From Lysobacteraceae bacterium SCN 69-320 (lineage in GTDB: Bacteria; Pseudomonadota; Gammaproteobacteria; Xanthomonadales; Rhodanobacteraceae): DNA of 64,000 bases. Below are positions 27,813 to 36,874 of the stretch, one piece after another. Positions within the stretch are counted from its first letter, which is position 1. Each line of letters begins with the position of its first letter. The notes below the pieces were generated by a model. That model saw only the letters and a list, made by a program, of their open reading frames with translations. It ran no database searches and was not told where the DNA came from. The position numbers and the translations under genes were made by a program. The DNA lies in the NCBI GenBank assembly GCA_001725155.1, contig MEFP01000030.1, positions 124,001 through 188,000 on the forward strand, given 5' to 3'.

Positions 27813-30800
27813 GTTGATGACGAAGGTCTGCGGCGCGGAGGTGTCGTTGCCGCCGTTGGCCGTGCCGCCGTTGTCCTGCGCACGGTGATCGTGGCCGTAC
27901 CGTTCGCGTTCGCGGCCGGCGTATAGGTCAGGGTGCCATTGCTCGCGATCGCCGGCGCGGCGCTGAACAGCGCGGCATTCGTGTTGCCGGTGATGTTGAA
28001 CGTGATCGCCTGCGAACCGTCGTCGCCGTCGCCGATGCCGGTCAGGAACGCGGCAACCGTCTGCGCGGCGGCGTCTTCGAGCACCGTCTGCGGGCCGCCG
28101 ACCGTGAACACCGGCGGATCGTTGACGTTGTTGACCGTGATCGTGAAGGTCTGCGGCGCGGAGGTGTCGATACCGCCGTTGGCCGTGCCGCCGTTGTCGG
28201 CGAGTACCGACTGCACGGTCGCCGTGCCGAACGTGCCGTTCGTCGCCGTGAACGTCAGGGTACCCGTCGGCGAAACCACCGGCGCGGCGCTGAAGGTCAG
28301 GCTGCCGGTCGCCGACAGTACCGTCGTCGTGAAGCTCAGGGTCTGGGCGGATTCGTCCGGCGGGCCGGCCGAGATCGCGGTATGGAAGTTCGTGAAGGTC
28401 TGCGGACCGGCGCTTTCCAGCACCGACGCCGAGGTACCGCCCGTGAAGCTCGGCGCGTCGTTGACCGCGGTCACGTTGATGACGAAGGTCTGCGGCGCCG
28501 AGGAGTCGATACCGCCGTTGGCCGTGCCGCCGTTGTCTTGCAGCACCAGCGTGATCGTGGCCGTGCCGTTCGCGTTCGCGGCTGCGGTATAGGTCAGGGT
28601 ACCGGTCGGCGACACCGCCGGCGCCGTCGCGAACAGCGCCGCGTTCGTGTTGTTCGTGACCTGGAAGTTCAAGGTCTGCGTGTTGCCGTCGCCGTCGCTG
28701 ATCGCGGTGGCCCAGCCGGCCACGGTCTGCGCGCCGGCGTCTTCGAGCGAGGTCTGCGTCGCGCCGGCCGTGAAGCTCGGCGCATGGTTGATGCCGGCGA
28801 CCGTGATCGTGAAGGTCTGCGGCGCGGAAGCGTTGACACCGCCGTTGGCCGTGCCGCCGCTGTCCGTCGCAACGAGGCTGATCGTCGCCGTGCCGGAGGT
28901 GCCGTTCTGCGGCGTGTAGGTCAGTACGCCGGTCGGCGAAACGGCCGGCGCAGCCGAGAACGCCAGGGTGCCGGTCGTGCCGGTGACGGTCGCGGCGAAG
29001 CTGACGGTCTGACTCGACTCGTCGGCCGGGCCCGGGCTGATGGCGGTTGCCCAGGGATTGACGGTCTGCGCACCGGCGTTCTCGAACACGCTCTGGTTCG
29101 GACCCGAGGTGAAGCTCGGCGCGTCGTTGACCGCCGTGACGGTGATCGTCAGGGTCTGCGGCGCGGAGGTGTCGACGCCGCCGAAGGCGGTGCCGCCGTT
29201 GTCGTGCAGCACGACCGCGAGCGTGGCCGTGCCGTTGGCGTTAGGCGCGGTCGTATAGGTAAGGGTGCCGGTCGGCGAGATCGCCGGCGCGGTCGAGAAC
29301 AGGCTCGGGTTGCTGTTGCTGGTGACCTGGAAGTCGACGATCTGCGTATTGCCGTCGCCGTCGTTGATCGCGGTGGCCCAGCCGGCCACGGTCTGTGTAC
29401 CGGCGTCTTCGAGCGAGGTCTGCGCCGGGCCGGCCGTGAAGCTCGGCACGTGGTTGATCGCGTTGACGTTGATCGTGAAGGTCTGCGGCGCCGAGGTGTC
29501 GATGCCGCCGTTGGCCGTGCCGCCGTTGTCGGTCGCCACGACGCTGACCGTCGCGATGCCGGACGTGCCGTTCTGCGCGGTATAGGTCAGCGTGCCGCTC
29601 GCCGAAACGGCCGGCGCCGTGGTGAAGACCAGGTTGCCGGTGGTGCTGACGACGGTGGCGGTCAGCGCAACGGTCTGCGTCGCCGCCTCGTCGGGCGGGC
29701 CGGCGCTGATCGCGGTGGCCCAGCCGCTTACGCTCTGCGCGCCGGCGTTCTCGGGCACGGCCTGGTTGGCGCCGACCGTGAAGCTCGGCGCGTCGTTGAC
29801 CGGCGTCACCGTGATCGCCACGGCGGCCGGCACGGACGAGCCCTGGCCGTCGCTGGCCGTCACGGTGAAGCTGTCGCTGCCGTTCGTGTTCGCGTTCGGC
29901 GTGTAGGTGATGTTGGCGGTGTTCGTACCGGTGGACGTGAGGTTGCTCGTCGCGCCCTTGGTCGGCGGCGTGGCCACGCTGAAGGTGATGGCGGCGCCTT
30001 CCGGATCGGTGCCGCTGAGCGCGATGACGACCGGCTGGTCTTCGAGGGTCGTCGCCGTGGCGGGATTGACCGTCGGCGGATTGTTCTCGAGATCGCGCAC
30101 GTCGATGCGCAGGAACACGCGGCCGTTCTCGAACGCGCCGAACAGCGCGGTCATGTCGATCGCGCTTTCGCCGCTGGTCGCATCGCCGGCCGGATCGGTG
30201 GCCAGCGGCGGCACGCCGTTCCAGTCGTTGACCTGGCCGTCGACGACGAAATTCGCCGCGAACACCATGCCGCTGGCGACGAAGAACAGGGACAGGGTGC
30301 GCCAGACCGCGGCGCGGCGCGCACGCCGTGCGCCGAAGAACGCGACGAGCCCGACCAGCATCAGCAGGATCGGGAACGTCAGGAACGGGATCGGCAGGGC
30401 CGGCAGGGCGAGGATGATGGGACTGCCGTTGGTCGTCGTGACCAGGTCGTCGCTGCCGGCCGGGCTCTGCGCGACCACGGCCAGGCGCAGGCCGGCGCTG
30501 TGATTGATCTGCAGGGCACTGATCTCATCGGCCAGTTCGATGACGTCGGCTCCGCCGACGCCGTTGTTCAGGCCTACGGGATAGCCGCCGCCGACGGAGG
30601 TGCTGCCGACGAAACTGCCGCCGCTGCAGACCGAGCGGGTGACCGAAACGACCTGCGGCGCAGTGCCGCCGCTGACGGTGACGTTGAGCCGCGCATCGGC
30701 GCCGGTCATCTGCGGCACGGTACAGCCGCTACCCCCGTTGAGATCGCCGTCGACGTAGACTGAGTAGGAATAGGTCTGTGCGCTGACTGCCGTCGCACAC

Positions 30801-30850
30801 AACGCCATCACCAACGCGACGGCCGCGAAAGCCGCTTTCCGGATACGCAT
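27809..30850 (-). CDS. Giant adhesin-like protein, N-terminal segment
   Basis: Begins at ATG 30850 after AAGGGGATGGG, with a leader (MRIRKAAFAAVALVMALCATAVSAQ). Residues 25-150 form a strand-rich domain with a Cys pair. Then comes LPALPIPFLTFPILLMLVGL followed by ARRARRA, a hydrophobic segment with the P-x-P-x-L...W/F layout and basic end of an IPTL-type sorting signal, but in the interior. A second hydrophobic stretch (LSLFFVASGMVFAANFVV) and a DWNGVPPLATDPAGD domain follow. From residue 270 there are cadherin-like repeats of ~115 residues (NDAPSFTVGANQAV, GAQSVSGWATAISAGPPDE). The last ~22 codons are out of frame (TITVRRTTAARP) after the 4-base loss near 27880. Confidence 0.85.
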   Translation of the reverse strand: MRIRKAAFAAVALVMALCATAVSAQTYSYSVYVDGDLNGGSGCTVPQMTGADARLNVTVSGGTAPQVVSVTRSVCSGGSFVGSTSVGGGYPVGLNNGVGGADVIELADEISALQINHSAGLRLAVVAQSPAGSDDLVTTTNGSPIILALPALPIPFLTFPILLMLVGLVAFFGARRARRAAVWRTLSLFFVASGMVFAANFVVDGQVNDWNGVPPLATDPAGDATSGESAIDMTALFGAFENGRVFLRIDVRDLENNPPTVNPATATTLEDQPVVIALSGTDPEGAAITFSVATPPTKGATSNLTSTGTNTANITYTPNANTNGSDSFTVTASDGQGSSVPAAVAITVTPVNDAPSFTVGANQAVPENAGAQSVSGWATAISAGPPDEAATQTVALTATVVSTTGNLVFTTAPAVSASGTLTYTAQNGTSGIATVSVVATDNGGTANGGIDTSAPQTFTINVNAINHVPSFTAGPAQTSLEDAGTQTVAGWATAINDGDGNTQIVDFQVTSNSNPSLFSTAPAISPTGTLTYTTAPNANGTATLAVVLHDNGGTAFGGVDTSAPQTLTITVTAVNDAPSFTSGPNQSVFENAGAQTVNPWATAISPGPADESSQTVSFAATVTGTTGTLAFSAAPAVSPTGVLTYTPQNGTSGTATISLVATDSGGTANGGVNASAPQTFTITVAGINHAPSFTAGATQTSLEDAGAQTVAGWATAISDGDGNTQTLNFQVTNNTNAALFATAPAVSPTGTLTYTAAANANGTATITLVLQDNGGTANGGIDSSAPQTFVINVTAVNDAPSFTGGTSASVLESAGPQTFTNFHTAISAGPPDESAQTLSFTTTVLSATGSLTFSAAPVVSPTGTLTFTATNGTFGTATVQSVLADNGGTANGGIDTSAPQTFTITVNNVNDPPVFTVGGPQTVLEDAAAQTVAAFLTGIGDGDDGSQAITFNITGNTNAALFSAAPAIASNGTLTYTPAANANGTATITVRRTTAARPTAATTPPRRRPSSST

Positions 30851-31182
30851 GAACCCATCCCCTTGCTGCCAATGCCGCTCTACAGCGGACCGCGCTTCCA
30901 TTGCCGTGCCGATGGGCTATTGCCGTGCCGGTGGCAGGCTCCGCCTGCTCTCGGCTCCCCTCGATCGGCTGCAACGTCGCCCTGCTGCGCCGTATGCTAA
31001 ACCAACGCCGTGAACAATTGTCTCTTTTTGTGATCAATTTGGCAGATTCAGGACCATTGGGCCTTTCGCTGCCACTCCCGCGCCGCTCCGCGCAGTCCAT
31101 GCGCTTATTCCGGCCGCCGCGCTAGGCAAGCAGCGCGCCCAGCCGCTAGGCTTGCCGCCTTCGTCCGCCCGGAATCCCCGCC
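30851..31182. other. Divergent promoter region between the giant gene and ilvE
   Basis: 332 bases without a gene. An AT-rich patch at 31010-31050 (ACAATTGTCTCTTTTTGTGA, then TCAATTTGG) is a likely place for promoter elements of both divergent genes, but no confident -35/-10 pair was found. Confidence 0.4.
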
Positions 31183-32106
31183 ATGGCCATGCAATACCCC
31201 GAATTCATCTGGCAGAACGGTCGCATCAAGCCCTGGGCCGAGGCGACCACCCACGTCATGTCGCACGCGCTGCACTACGGCTCGTCGGTATTTGAAGGCA
31301 TCCGCTGCTACGACACCCCGGCTGGACCGCAGATTTTCCGCCTGACCGACCATAACAAGCGGCTGTTTCAGTCCGCCAAGATCTACGACATGGCCATGCC
31401 GTACACCCTGGCCGAGATCAACGCCGCCTGCCGCGAAGTGATCAAAGCCAACAATTTGCGCAAAGCGTATTTGCGGCCGCTGGCCTATCGCGGTCTCGGC
31501 GGATTCGGTCTTTCCGCCGAAACGCCGACCGACGTGACCGTGGCGACCTGGGAAATGGGCCCGTATCTGGGGCCGGACGTGCTTGAACGCGGCATCGACG
31601 CCTGCGTCTCGAGCTGGCAGCGTTTCGCGCCGAATACGATCCCCGCCGGCGCCAAGGCCGGCGGCAACTACCTGTCAGGCCAGTTGATCGCGCGCGAGGC
31701 GCGGCGCCTGGGCTTCGGCGAAGGCATCGCACTGGCCTCCACCGGCCTGCTCAGCGAGGGCGCCGGCGAGAATCTGTTCCTGGTTTTCGACGGCGCGCTG
31801 CATACGACGCCGGTGGCCAGCGCCATCCTCAACGGCATCACGCGTCATTCGGTCATGACCCTGGCGCGCGACAACGGCATTGCGGTCGTCGAGCGCGACA
31901 TGCCGCGCGAATACCTTTATCTGTGCGACGAGCTGTTCATGGTCGGCACGGCGGCAGAAATCACGCCGATCCGCTCGGTCGACGGCAAGCCGGTCGGCGA
32001 CGGCAAGCCCGGCCCACTGACGGGCCGCATCCAGGAACTGTTCTTCGGCCTGTTCCAGGGCAAGACACAAGACCGCCACGGCTGGCTGGAGCCGTTGGAC
32101 GCCTGA
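31183..32106 (+). CDS. ilvE: Branched-chain amino-acid aminotransferase
   Basis: A 307-residue fold-IV PLP enzyme that makes and breaks Ile, Leu and Val by transamination with glutamate. It shows SHALHYGSSVFEGIRCY, YLRPLAYRG, the PLP lysine in TIPAGAKAGGNYLSGQL (Lys158), GLLSEGAGENLFLVFDG, the PLP-phosphate loop TPVASAILNGITR and MVGTAAEITPIRSVDG. Length and motifs match bacterial IlvE. Two Met codons start the protein (31183, 31189). The gene stands alone, divergent from the giant gene and convergent with the kinase gene. Confidence 0.97.
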   Translation: MAMQYPEFIWQNGRIKPWAEATTHVMSHALHYGSSVFEGIRCYDTPAGPQIFRLTDHNKRLFQSAKIYDMAMPYTLAEINAACREVIKANNLRKAYLRPLAYRGLGGFGLSAETPTDVTVATWEMGPYLGPDVLERGIDACVSSWQRFAPNTIPAGAKAGGNYLSGQLIAREARRLGFGEGIALASTGLLSEGAGENLFLVFDGALHTTPVASAILNGITRHSVMTLARDNGIAVVERDMPREYLYLCDELFMVGTAAEITPIRSVDGKPVGDGKPGPLTGRIQELFFGLFQGKTQDRHGWLEPLDA

Positions 32107-32130
32107 GGCCTGCGCGCCCGCGCCGCGGCC

Positions 32131-33429
32131 TCAGCCGCGGCGCAGGCGGAAGTCCAGGGTCGCCGCCGCGCCGCCCTGCGGCCGCGGCCGCAGCGTGACC
32201 TTCCAGTCGTACAGCTCACAGAGCCGGCGCACGATGGCCAGACCCAGGCCGGCGCCCTTGCCGGTTGCGCCTTCGCCGCGATAGCCGCGCTCGAACAGGC
32301 GCTCGGCGTCTTCGAGCTTGATGCCGGGACCGGAATCCTCGACCACGACCTTGCCGTTTCCGATGCGCACGCGCACTTCGCCGGCCGGCGTGTACTTGAA
32401 GGCGTTGCCGACCAGATTGGTCAGCGCGACCGCCACGACCGATGACGGCGCGACGACTTCCAGCGGCTCCTCGACTTCGAGCACGACCTCGACCGGCTTG
32501 CTCGCCAGATGCGTGCGATTGACCTCGACGACCTGTTCGGCCACGCGCACGACGTCGGTGGTCTCGCCATCGCTGGGCGCCTCGCGCTGGCGCCGCGACA
32601 GCAGCAACAGCGCTTCGGTCAGTTCGGTGGACTGGCGCGAGGCGCGCTCTATGCGCTTGAGGCGGTCGCGCGTCTTGTCGCTCTGGTTCGGCGCGGCCAG
32701 CAGCAGCTCCACCGTCGTCGCGATGACCGCCAGCGGCGTGCGCAGCTCGTGGCTGACGTCGGCGTTGAACTCGCGGTCGCGCTCGACCATTTCGGTCAGG
32801 CGGCTGCGATAGTCGTCCAATGCCGCGGCCAGCTCGCCGACTTCGTCATTGGCATAGTGCGAGGCGAGGTTTTCCGTCTGCGTGCCGTTCTTGAACGCGC
32901 GCAGGCGCTCGGCCAGATCGGCCACCGGCCGCATGACGCGGCGCGCCGACCAGAAGCCGAGCAGGAACGCGAGCAGCGAGAACACCAGCACCGCAGCGAT
33001 CAGTGCAGTCACGAGCTGGCGCTCGCCGAGCTCCTCCTTGGCCACGTCGTAGCGGTAGAAGGCCCAGAGATCGGCCTCCTTGCGCACGGCCAGCTTGTAC
33101 GGCCGCTCGCGGCCGTGCTCGTCGGGCTCGCGGATGTCGTAGACGCCGGTGCCGTACTTCTGCCAGGCGAACGGCACGTTGGCGAACTTGCGCTCGCTGA
33201 CGATCAGCGCAGTGACCGCCGAGAACGGGAACTGCGCGCCCTCTTCCGGATGCTCGCGCTTGAAATCGAGGAACTTGTTGACGCCGTCCTGCAGCGAGGC
33301 GTTGATGAGCTGGTCTTCCAGCTTGCCGCGCAGGCCGATCACGGCCAGCGCGAACAGCGCCGTGAGCGCCATGCCGAACAGACCGAAGGAGATGACGATG
33401 CGGCTGCGTAGCCGGCGACGATAGCGCAC
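32131..33429 (-). CDS. Two-component sensor histidine kinase
   Basis: A 432-residue inner-membrane kinase starting at GTG 33429. Two membrane helices (ISFGLFGMALTALFALAVIG and LVTALIAAVLVFSLLAFLLG) bracket a periplasmic sensor domain of about 110 residues that is not recognised. A HAMP segment (RRVMRPVADLAERL) leads to the dimerisation/phospho-acceptor helix FNADVSHELRTPLAVI (His residue) and an ATPase with VGNAFKYTP, DSGPGI and GAGLGLAIVRRL boxes. It is downstream of, and in the same direction as, the response regulator (112-base gap) and is its likely partner. The signal is unknown. Confidence 0.96.
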   Translation of the reverse strand: MRYRRRLRSRIVISFGLFGMALTALFALAVIGLRGKLEDQLINASLQDGVNKFLDFKREHPEEGAQFPFSAVTALIVSERKFANVPFAWQKYGTGVYDIREPDEHGRERPYKLAVRKEADLWAFYRYDVAKEELGERQLVTALIAAVLVFSLLAFLLGFWSARRVMRPVADLAERLRAFKNGTQTENLASHYANDEVGELAAALDDYRSRLTEMVERDREFNADVSHELRTPLAVIATTVELLLAAPNQSDKTRDRLKRIERASRQSTELTEALLLLSRRQREAPSDGETTDVVRVAEQVVEVNRTHLASKPVEVVLEVEEPLEVVAPSSVVAVALTNLVGNAFKYTPAGEVRVRIGNGKVVVEDSGPGIKLEDAERLFERGYRGEGATGKGAGLGLAIVRRLCELYDWKVTLRPRPQGGAAATLDFRLRRG

Positions 33430-33541
33430 GGGCGTACCTCTGCACGAAGCGGAATCTGCTTTTGACCGGGCGGAGCGCCCAGGTCAAGCCCTGCGGCAGC
33501 GCAGCGGGGATGCCGCGCAGCCGGCGCCCGGGCGGACCGGG

Positions 33542-34228
33542 CTAGCCGTTGGCCGCGTCGGGATCGGCCATGCGATAGCCGATGCCGTGGCGAGTCTGGA
33601 TCAGCGGCTTGTCGAACGGCTTGTCCAGCGCCGCGCGCAGGCCATGGATATGCACGCGCAGCGAGTCGCTGTCGGGCAGTTCCTCGCCCCAGACGCGATG
33701 CTCCAGATCCTGGCGCGTGACCACGGACGGGCTCGCTTCCATGAGGAACTGCAGCAGCTTGAGGCCGATCGGGTTCAGCGGAATCTGCTTGCCGGCACGC
33801 GTCACCGTCAGGGTGTCGAGGTTGAAGCTGAGGTCGGCGACCTGCAGCACGCGGCTTTGCGGCCCCTTGCCGCGCCGTGCCAGCACGAGCAGGCGCGCCT
33901 CGAGCTCCTGCAGCGCGAACGGCTTGGTCATGTAGTCGTCGGCGCCGGAATCGAAGCCTGACAGCTTGTGGTCCAGCGCATCGCGCGCAGTCAGCATGAG
34001 CACCGGCGTCTGCTTGCGCGCCTCCTGGCGCAGCTTGCGGCAGACTTCCAGGCCGTCCATGCCCGGCAGGGTGAGGTCGAGCACGATCGCATCGAATTCG
34101 TTGACGACGGCCAGATGCAGCCCGGTGACGCCGTCGCCGGCGAAATCGACGACGTGCCCCTTGTCTTCGAGGAAGTCGCCGATATTGGCCGCGATGTCGC
34201 GGTTGTCTTCGATCACGAGTACGCGCAT
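33542..34228 (-). CDS. OmpR-family response regulator
   Basis: A 228-residue DNA-binding response regulator. The receiver domain has the acidic pair (VIEDN), phospho-acceptor AIVLDLTLPGMDG, the Thr switch (MLTARDALDHKL) and Lys (TKPFALQEL). The winged-helix domain has TRQDLEHRVWGEELPDSDSL and HIHGLRAALDKPFDKPLIQTRHGIGYRM. It forms an operon-like pair with the kinase downstream. The 5' leader (34229-34595) carries a long hairpin and TTAA direct repeats that could be its own binding site. Target genes are unknown. Confidence 0.96.
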   Translation of the reverse strand: MRVLVIEDNRDIAANIGDFLEDKGHVVDFAGDGVTGLHLAVVNEFDAIVLDLTLPGMDGLEVCRKLRQEARKQTPVLMLTARDALDHKLSGFDSGADDYMTKPFALQELEARLLVLARRGKGPQSRVLQVADLSFNLDTLTVTRAGKQIPLNPIGLKLLQFLMEASPSVVTRQDLEHRVWGEELPDSDSLRVHIHGLRAALDKPFDKPLIQTRHGIGYRMADPDAANG

Positions 34229-34326
34229 GGGCCTAGCTTAACGAACTCCATTTCGGAAAGGGATGCGCCGGAACGACGGGCGGAGAGATTCGGGGAGCGC
34301 GAAACGGCACGGACGGCCTTAAAAGA

Positions 34327-34373
34327 TTGGCCCAAGGAGGTGCCATTGGGGGAACGCACCTCACTTGGGCCAA
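34327..34373 (-). terminator. Long interrupted hairpin with T-run on the leftward strand
   Basis: TTGGCCCAA (34327-34335) pairs with TTGGGCCAA (34365-34373), and an inner GAGGTGC pairs with GCACCTC around a 12-base loop. On the leftward strand the stem is followed by TCTTTTAAGG. This fits a terminator for the M56 gene or an attenuator in the leader of the response regulator. On the rightward strand no T-run follows. Confidence 0.6.
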
Positions 34374-34466
34374 ATAGCTACTGCCCCGATTACCGTAGTC
34401 TGCTAGTCACGACCTGACCAGGAGTGTTCGCAGGAGTACAGTGGGGCAACTGTAGGAAAGCGCGGC

Positions 34467-34503
34467 TTAAATCGGCGTTAAGCGCCGTTGAGAGACACGT
34501 TAA
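34467..34503 (-). promoter_or_regulatory. TTAA direct repeats at helical spacing
   Basis: TTAA at 34467 and 34478, a variant TTGA at 34488 and TTAA at 34500, spaced 10-12 bases apart, lie about 240 bases upstream of the response-regulator start. OmpR/PhoP-type regulators bind such one-turn-spaced half-sites, so autoregulation is possible. Confidence 0.35.
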
Positions 34504-34595
34504 GTATCAATGCGCTGACGTAGTGGGCCGCGAAGACGGCTGAGGTTGCGGCGGCGGCCGGCTCCGGCAGGACGCCGGAGCCGGCTCAGGGCCGT

Positions 34596-36371
34596 TCAGT
34601 TGAGCGCCGAGATCTCGGTGACCGGCGAGGCGCTGTCGCCGGCGCGGCGGCAGATGCGCGAACCGGTGATCGTGCGGCAGTCGCCGGCTTCCAGGGTCGC
34701 CTCTTCAATGGCAGCACCGGCCGGCAGCGGCGCGCTGCCTTCGAGAGCGAACACGAACAGACGCGAATAGCGCCGCGAACCCGCCTCGAAGCTGCCCGGC
34801 ACGAAACGCCACTTGCGCAACGCCGACAGCGCCGCGGTATCGAACACGCTCGGCGGATTGGATTGCTCCACGCGCACGTCGCGCACGCGGCCGTCCTCGT
34901 CGACGTAGTACGACAGGCGCACGCTGCCTTCGATGCCGCGCAGCAGGGCGCGCTCGGGGTACAGCGGCTGGACCGCGTGCGCGGCCATCGGTTCGCGGAC
35001 CGCGACGACCGGCTCGAGGGTCTGTACGGCCGGCGCGGCCTCGCTCGCGGCGCTCGGCACCGGCGCGGCGGCGGGCAGCGGCAGGGTCTGCGCGGCGGTT
35101 TCGCGCAGGCTGGCCGGAACCGGCGCTTCCGTCGACGACACGACCTGCACGGCCGGCAGCGATACGGACGGCGCCGTGGTCAGCGGTTCGGCGACGGTCG
35201 CGGCAGCAACGGGCTCGGCCAGGATCGGCAGGCGCGGCAGACGTACGGCGCGGCGATCGCCGAGCATGTCGGCGACGGCGACCGGCGCCGCGGTGATGCC
35301 GGCCTGATCGCGCAGCAACAGCTCACGCAGCGGCTGCGGCGCCAGCAGCGCGAGCATGTTCGCGTTTTCCCAGGCCGAGCGCTGCGCATAGCCGAGCACG
35401 ATGACGGCCAGCCCGACCACGAACAGCGGCAGCAGACGCACCGGCGCACGCAGGTCCAGGCGCGTGGTCGGCAGTTTGGCGATGTGCTGCACGCGTTCGA
35501 GCAGCACGCCGCCGGTCGCCTGCAGCGCGAGCGCGCCGGGGCCGTCCAGACGCAGTTGCTCCAGGTCGGCCAGGGTCGCGACGTAGTCGCGCGGATTGGC
35601 CTGGCTCATGCGCAGTACGAGTTCGTCGCAGCAGATTTCGCGCTGGTCGCGCAGGTCGCGCGAGATCCAGTGCACGACCGGGTGATAGAACAGCACCGTC
35701 TCGACGACGACCTGGGCCAGATTGACCAGGTGGTCCCAGCGGCGCAGATGGCCCAGCTCATGAGCCAGGATCAGCTCGATCTGGGCGGCCGGGAAACCCA
35801 GCGCGACGGCGGCCGGCAGCAGAATGACCGGGCGGATCCAGCCGACCAGGGTCGGCGTCTCGATCTTGCTGGAATACAGCAGGCCGACCTTGCCGAGGCC
35901 GAAGCGGGCGCACAGCCCGGCCAGGCGCCCACTCCATTCCGGCAGCGGCGATCCTTCGCGAATCAGGCGGTTGAGGCCCTGCCAATGCAGCAGCGCGCGC
36001 AGACTCAGCACGATCACGCCGCAGCCCCACAGCGCCACCAGCCACGGCAGATAGTCGGTCCACCGCTGCAGCAGCCCCATCGGCTCGGCCACGAACGCGG
36101 CAGCCGTCGCCGCCGGAGCCGCCGGGGCCAGCACGGTAAAGGTTTCGGTAGCGGCCGCGTCGGCATACAGCACGACGGCGGTCAGGATCGGGGCGACGGT
36201 CAGCAAGGCGAAACCGACGAGCCCCAGCGTGTAGCGCGGCGTGCCGGCGGCCAGACGGCGGCGCAGCAGACCGTAGACGGCGCCGATCAGCGCGCCCTGC
36301 CAGAGAAAATGCAGCAGCACCAGGCCAAGCAGGTGCACGCCCGATGCCAGTCCCCCGACGGCGGCGTCCAT
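34596..36371 (-). CDS. BlaR1-like M56 membrane metallopeptidase with TonB-type C-terminus
   Basis: A 591-residue protein. Four membrane helices fill the N-terminal part (LGLVLLHFLWQGALIGAVYG, YTLGLVGFALLTVAPILTAV, WLVALWGCGVIVLSLRALL and one at LLPLFVVGLAVIVLGYAQ). The M56 zinc motif HELGHLRRWDHLVN and the DEL ligand region CCDELVLRM lie between helices. After a Pro/Ala-rich linker, the C-terminal 90 residues are a TonB_C domain (QPLYPERALLRGIEGSVRLS, ALRKWRFVPGSF). M56 proteases act in BlaR1-type signalling by cleaving a BlaI repressor. The ATG at 36371 overlaps the BlaI stop (TGATG), so the two are coupled. The TonB end is a variant seen in other proteobacterial M56 proteins. Confidence 0.94.
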   Translation of the reverse strand: MDAAVGGLASGVHLLGLVLLHFLWQGALIGAVYGLLRRRLAAGTPRYTLGLVGFALLTVAPILTAVVLYADAAATETFTVLAPAAPAATAAAFVAEPMGLLQRWTDYLPWLVALWGCGVIVLSLRALLHWQGLNRLIREGSPLPEWSGRLAGLCARFGLGKVGLLYSSKIETPTLVGWIRPVILLPAAVALGFPAAQIELILAHELGHLRRWDHLVNLAQVVVETVLFYHPVVHWISRDLRDQREICCDELVLRMSQANPRDYVATLADLEQLRLDGPGALALQATGGVLLERVQHIAKLPTTRLDLRAPVRLLPLFVVGLAVIVLGYAQRSAWENANMLALLAPQPLRELLLRDQAGITAAPVAVADMLGDRRAVRLPRLPILAEPVAAATVAEPLTTAPSVSLPAVQVVSSTEAPVPASLRETAAQTLPLPAAAPVPSAASEAAPAVQTLEPVVAVREPMAAHAVQPLYPERALLRGIEGSVRLSYYVDEDGRVRDVRVEQSNPPSVFDTAALSALRKWRFVPGSFEAGSRRYSRLFVFALEGSAPLPAGAAIEEATLEAGDCRTITGSRICRRAGDSASPVTEISALN

Positions 36372-36769
36372 CACTTGGACTCCCGGTCCAGGCGGTTGAG
36401 CAACTGGCGAATTTCCTTGAGCTCTTCGCGGGACGCACTCTGGCTGCCCAGCGCGTGCAGCACGAGCTGCGAAGCGGAACCGTCGAACACGCGGTCGACC
36501 ATGTCGGACAGGAAGCGTTTCTGGGTGCGTTCCTTGCTGACGACGGCACGGAACACGTGCGCGCGCTGGGAGTCGTCGCGTTCGACGAGGCCCTTGGCAT
36601 GCATGACCTGCATGAGCTTCAGCGCCGTCGTGTAGCCGCCGCCCTCGTGGGCGTACAGCGCTTCGTGCACATCGCGCACCGTGCCGCTGCCGCGGTCCCA
36701 GAGAACGCCGAGAATGGCCAGTTCAGCCTCGGTAGGCTTCGGCAGATCGGCAACGCGGCGGGTCGTCAC
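36371..36769 (-). CDS. blaI: BlaI/MecI/CopY-family transcriptional repressor
   Basis: A 132-residue winged-helix repressor from GTG 36769. The helix-turn-helix region PTEAELAILGVLWDRGSGTV, with HEGGGYTTALKLMQVM and the conserved LV-R-D (GLVERDDSQRAHVFRAVVSK), matches the penicillinase-repressor family. Its C-terminal helices mediate dimerisation. It is expected to repress its own operon, which includes the M56 protease next to it, and possibly other genes. In the classical system the protease inactivates the repressor on a cell-wall signal. No beta-lactamase is in the window. Confidence 0.93.
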   Translation of the reverse strand: MTTRRVADLPKPTEAELAILGVLWDRGSGTVRDVHEALYAHEGGGYTTALKLMQVMHAKGLVERDDSQRAHVFRAVVSKERTQKRFLSDMVDRVFDGSASQLVLHALGSQSASREELKEIRQLLNRLDRESK

Positions 36770-36874
36770 GGCGGTCCCCTCAACGAATGACTTCGTACAG
36801 CATGCCGCAGCCGGCGACGCCGGGCAAGCAGCAAAAAGAGGACGGCAGCCGGATCGCCGCCGCCCCTTTGGCCG

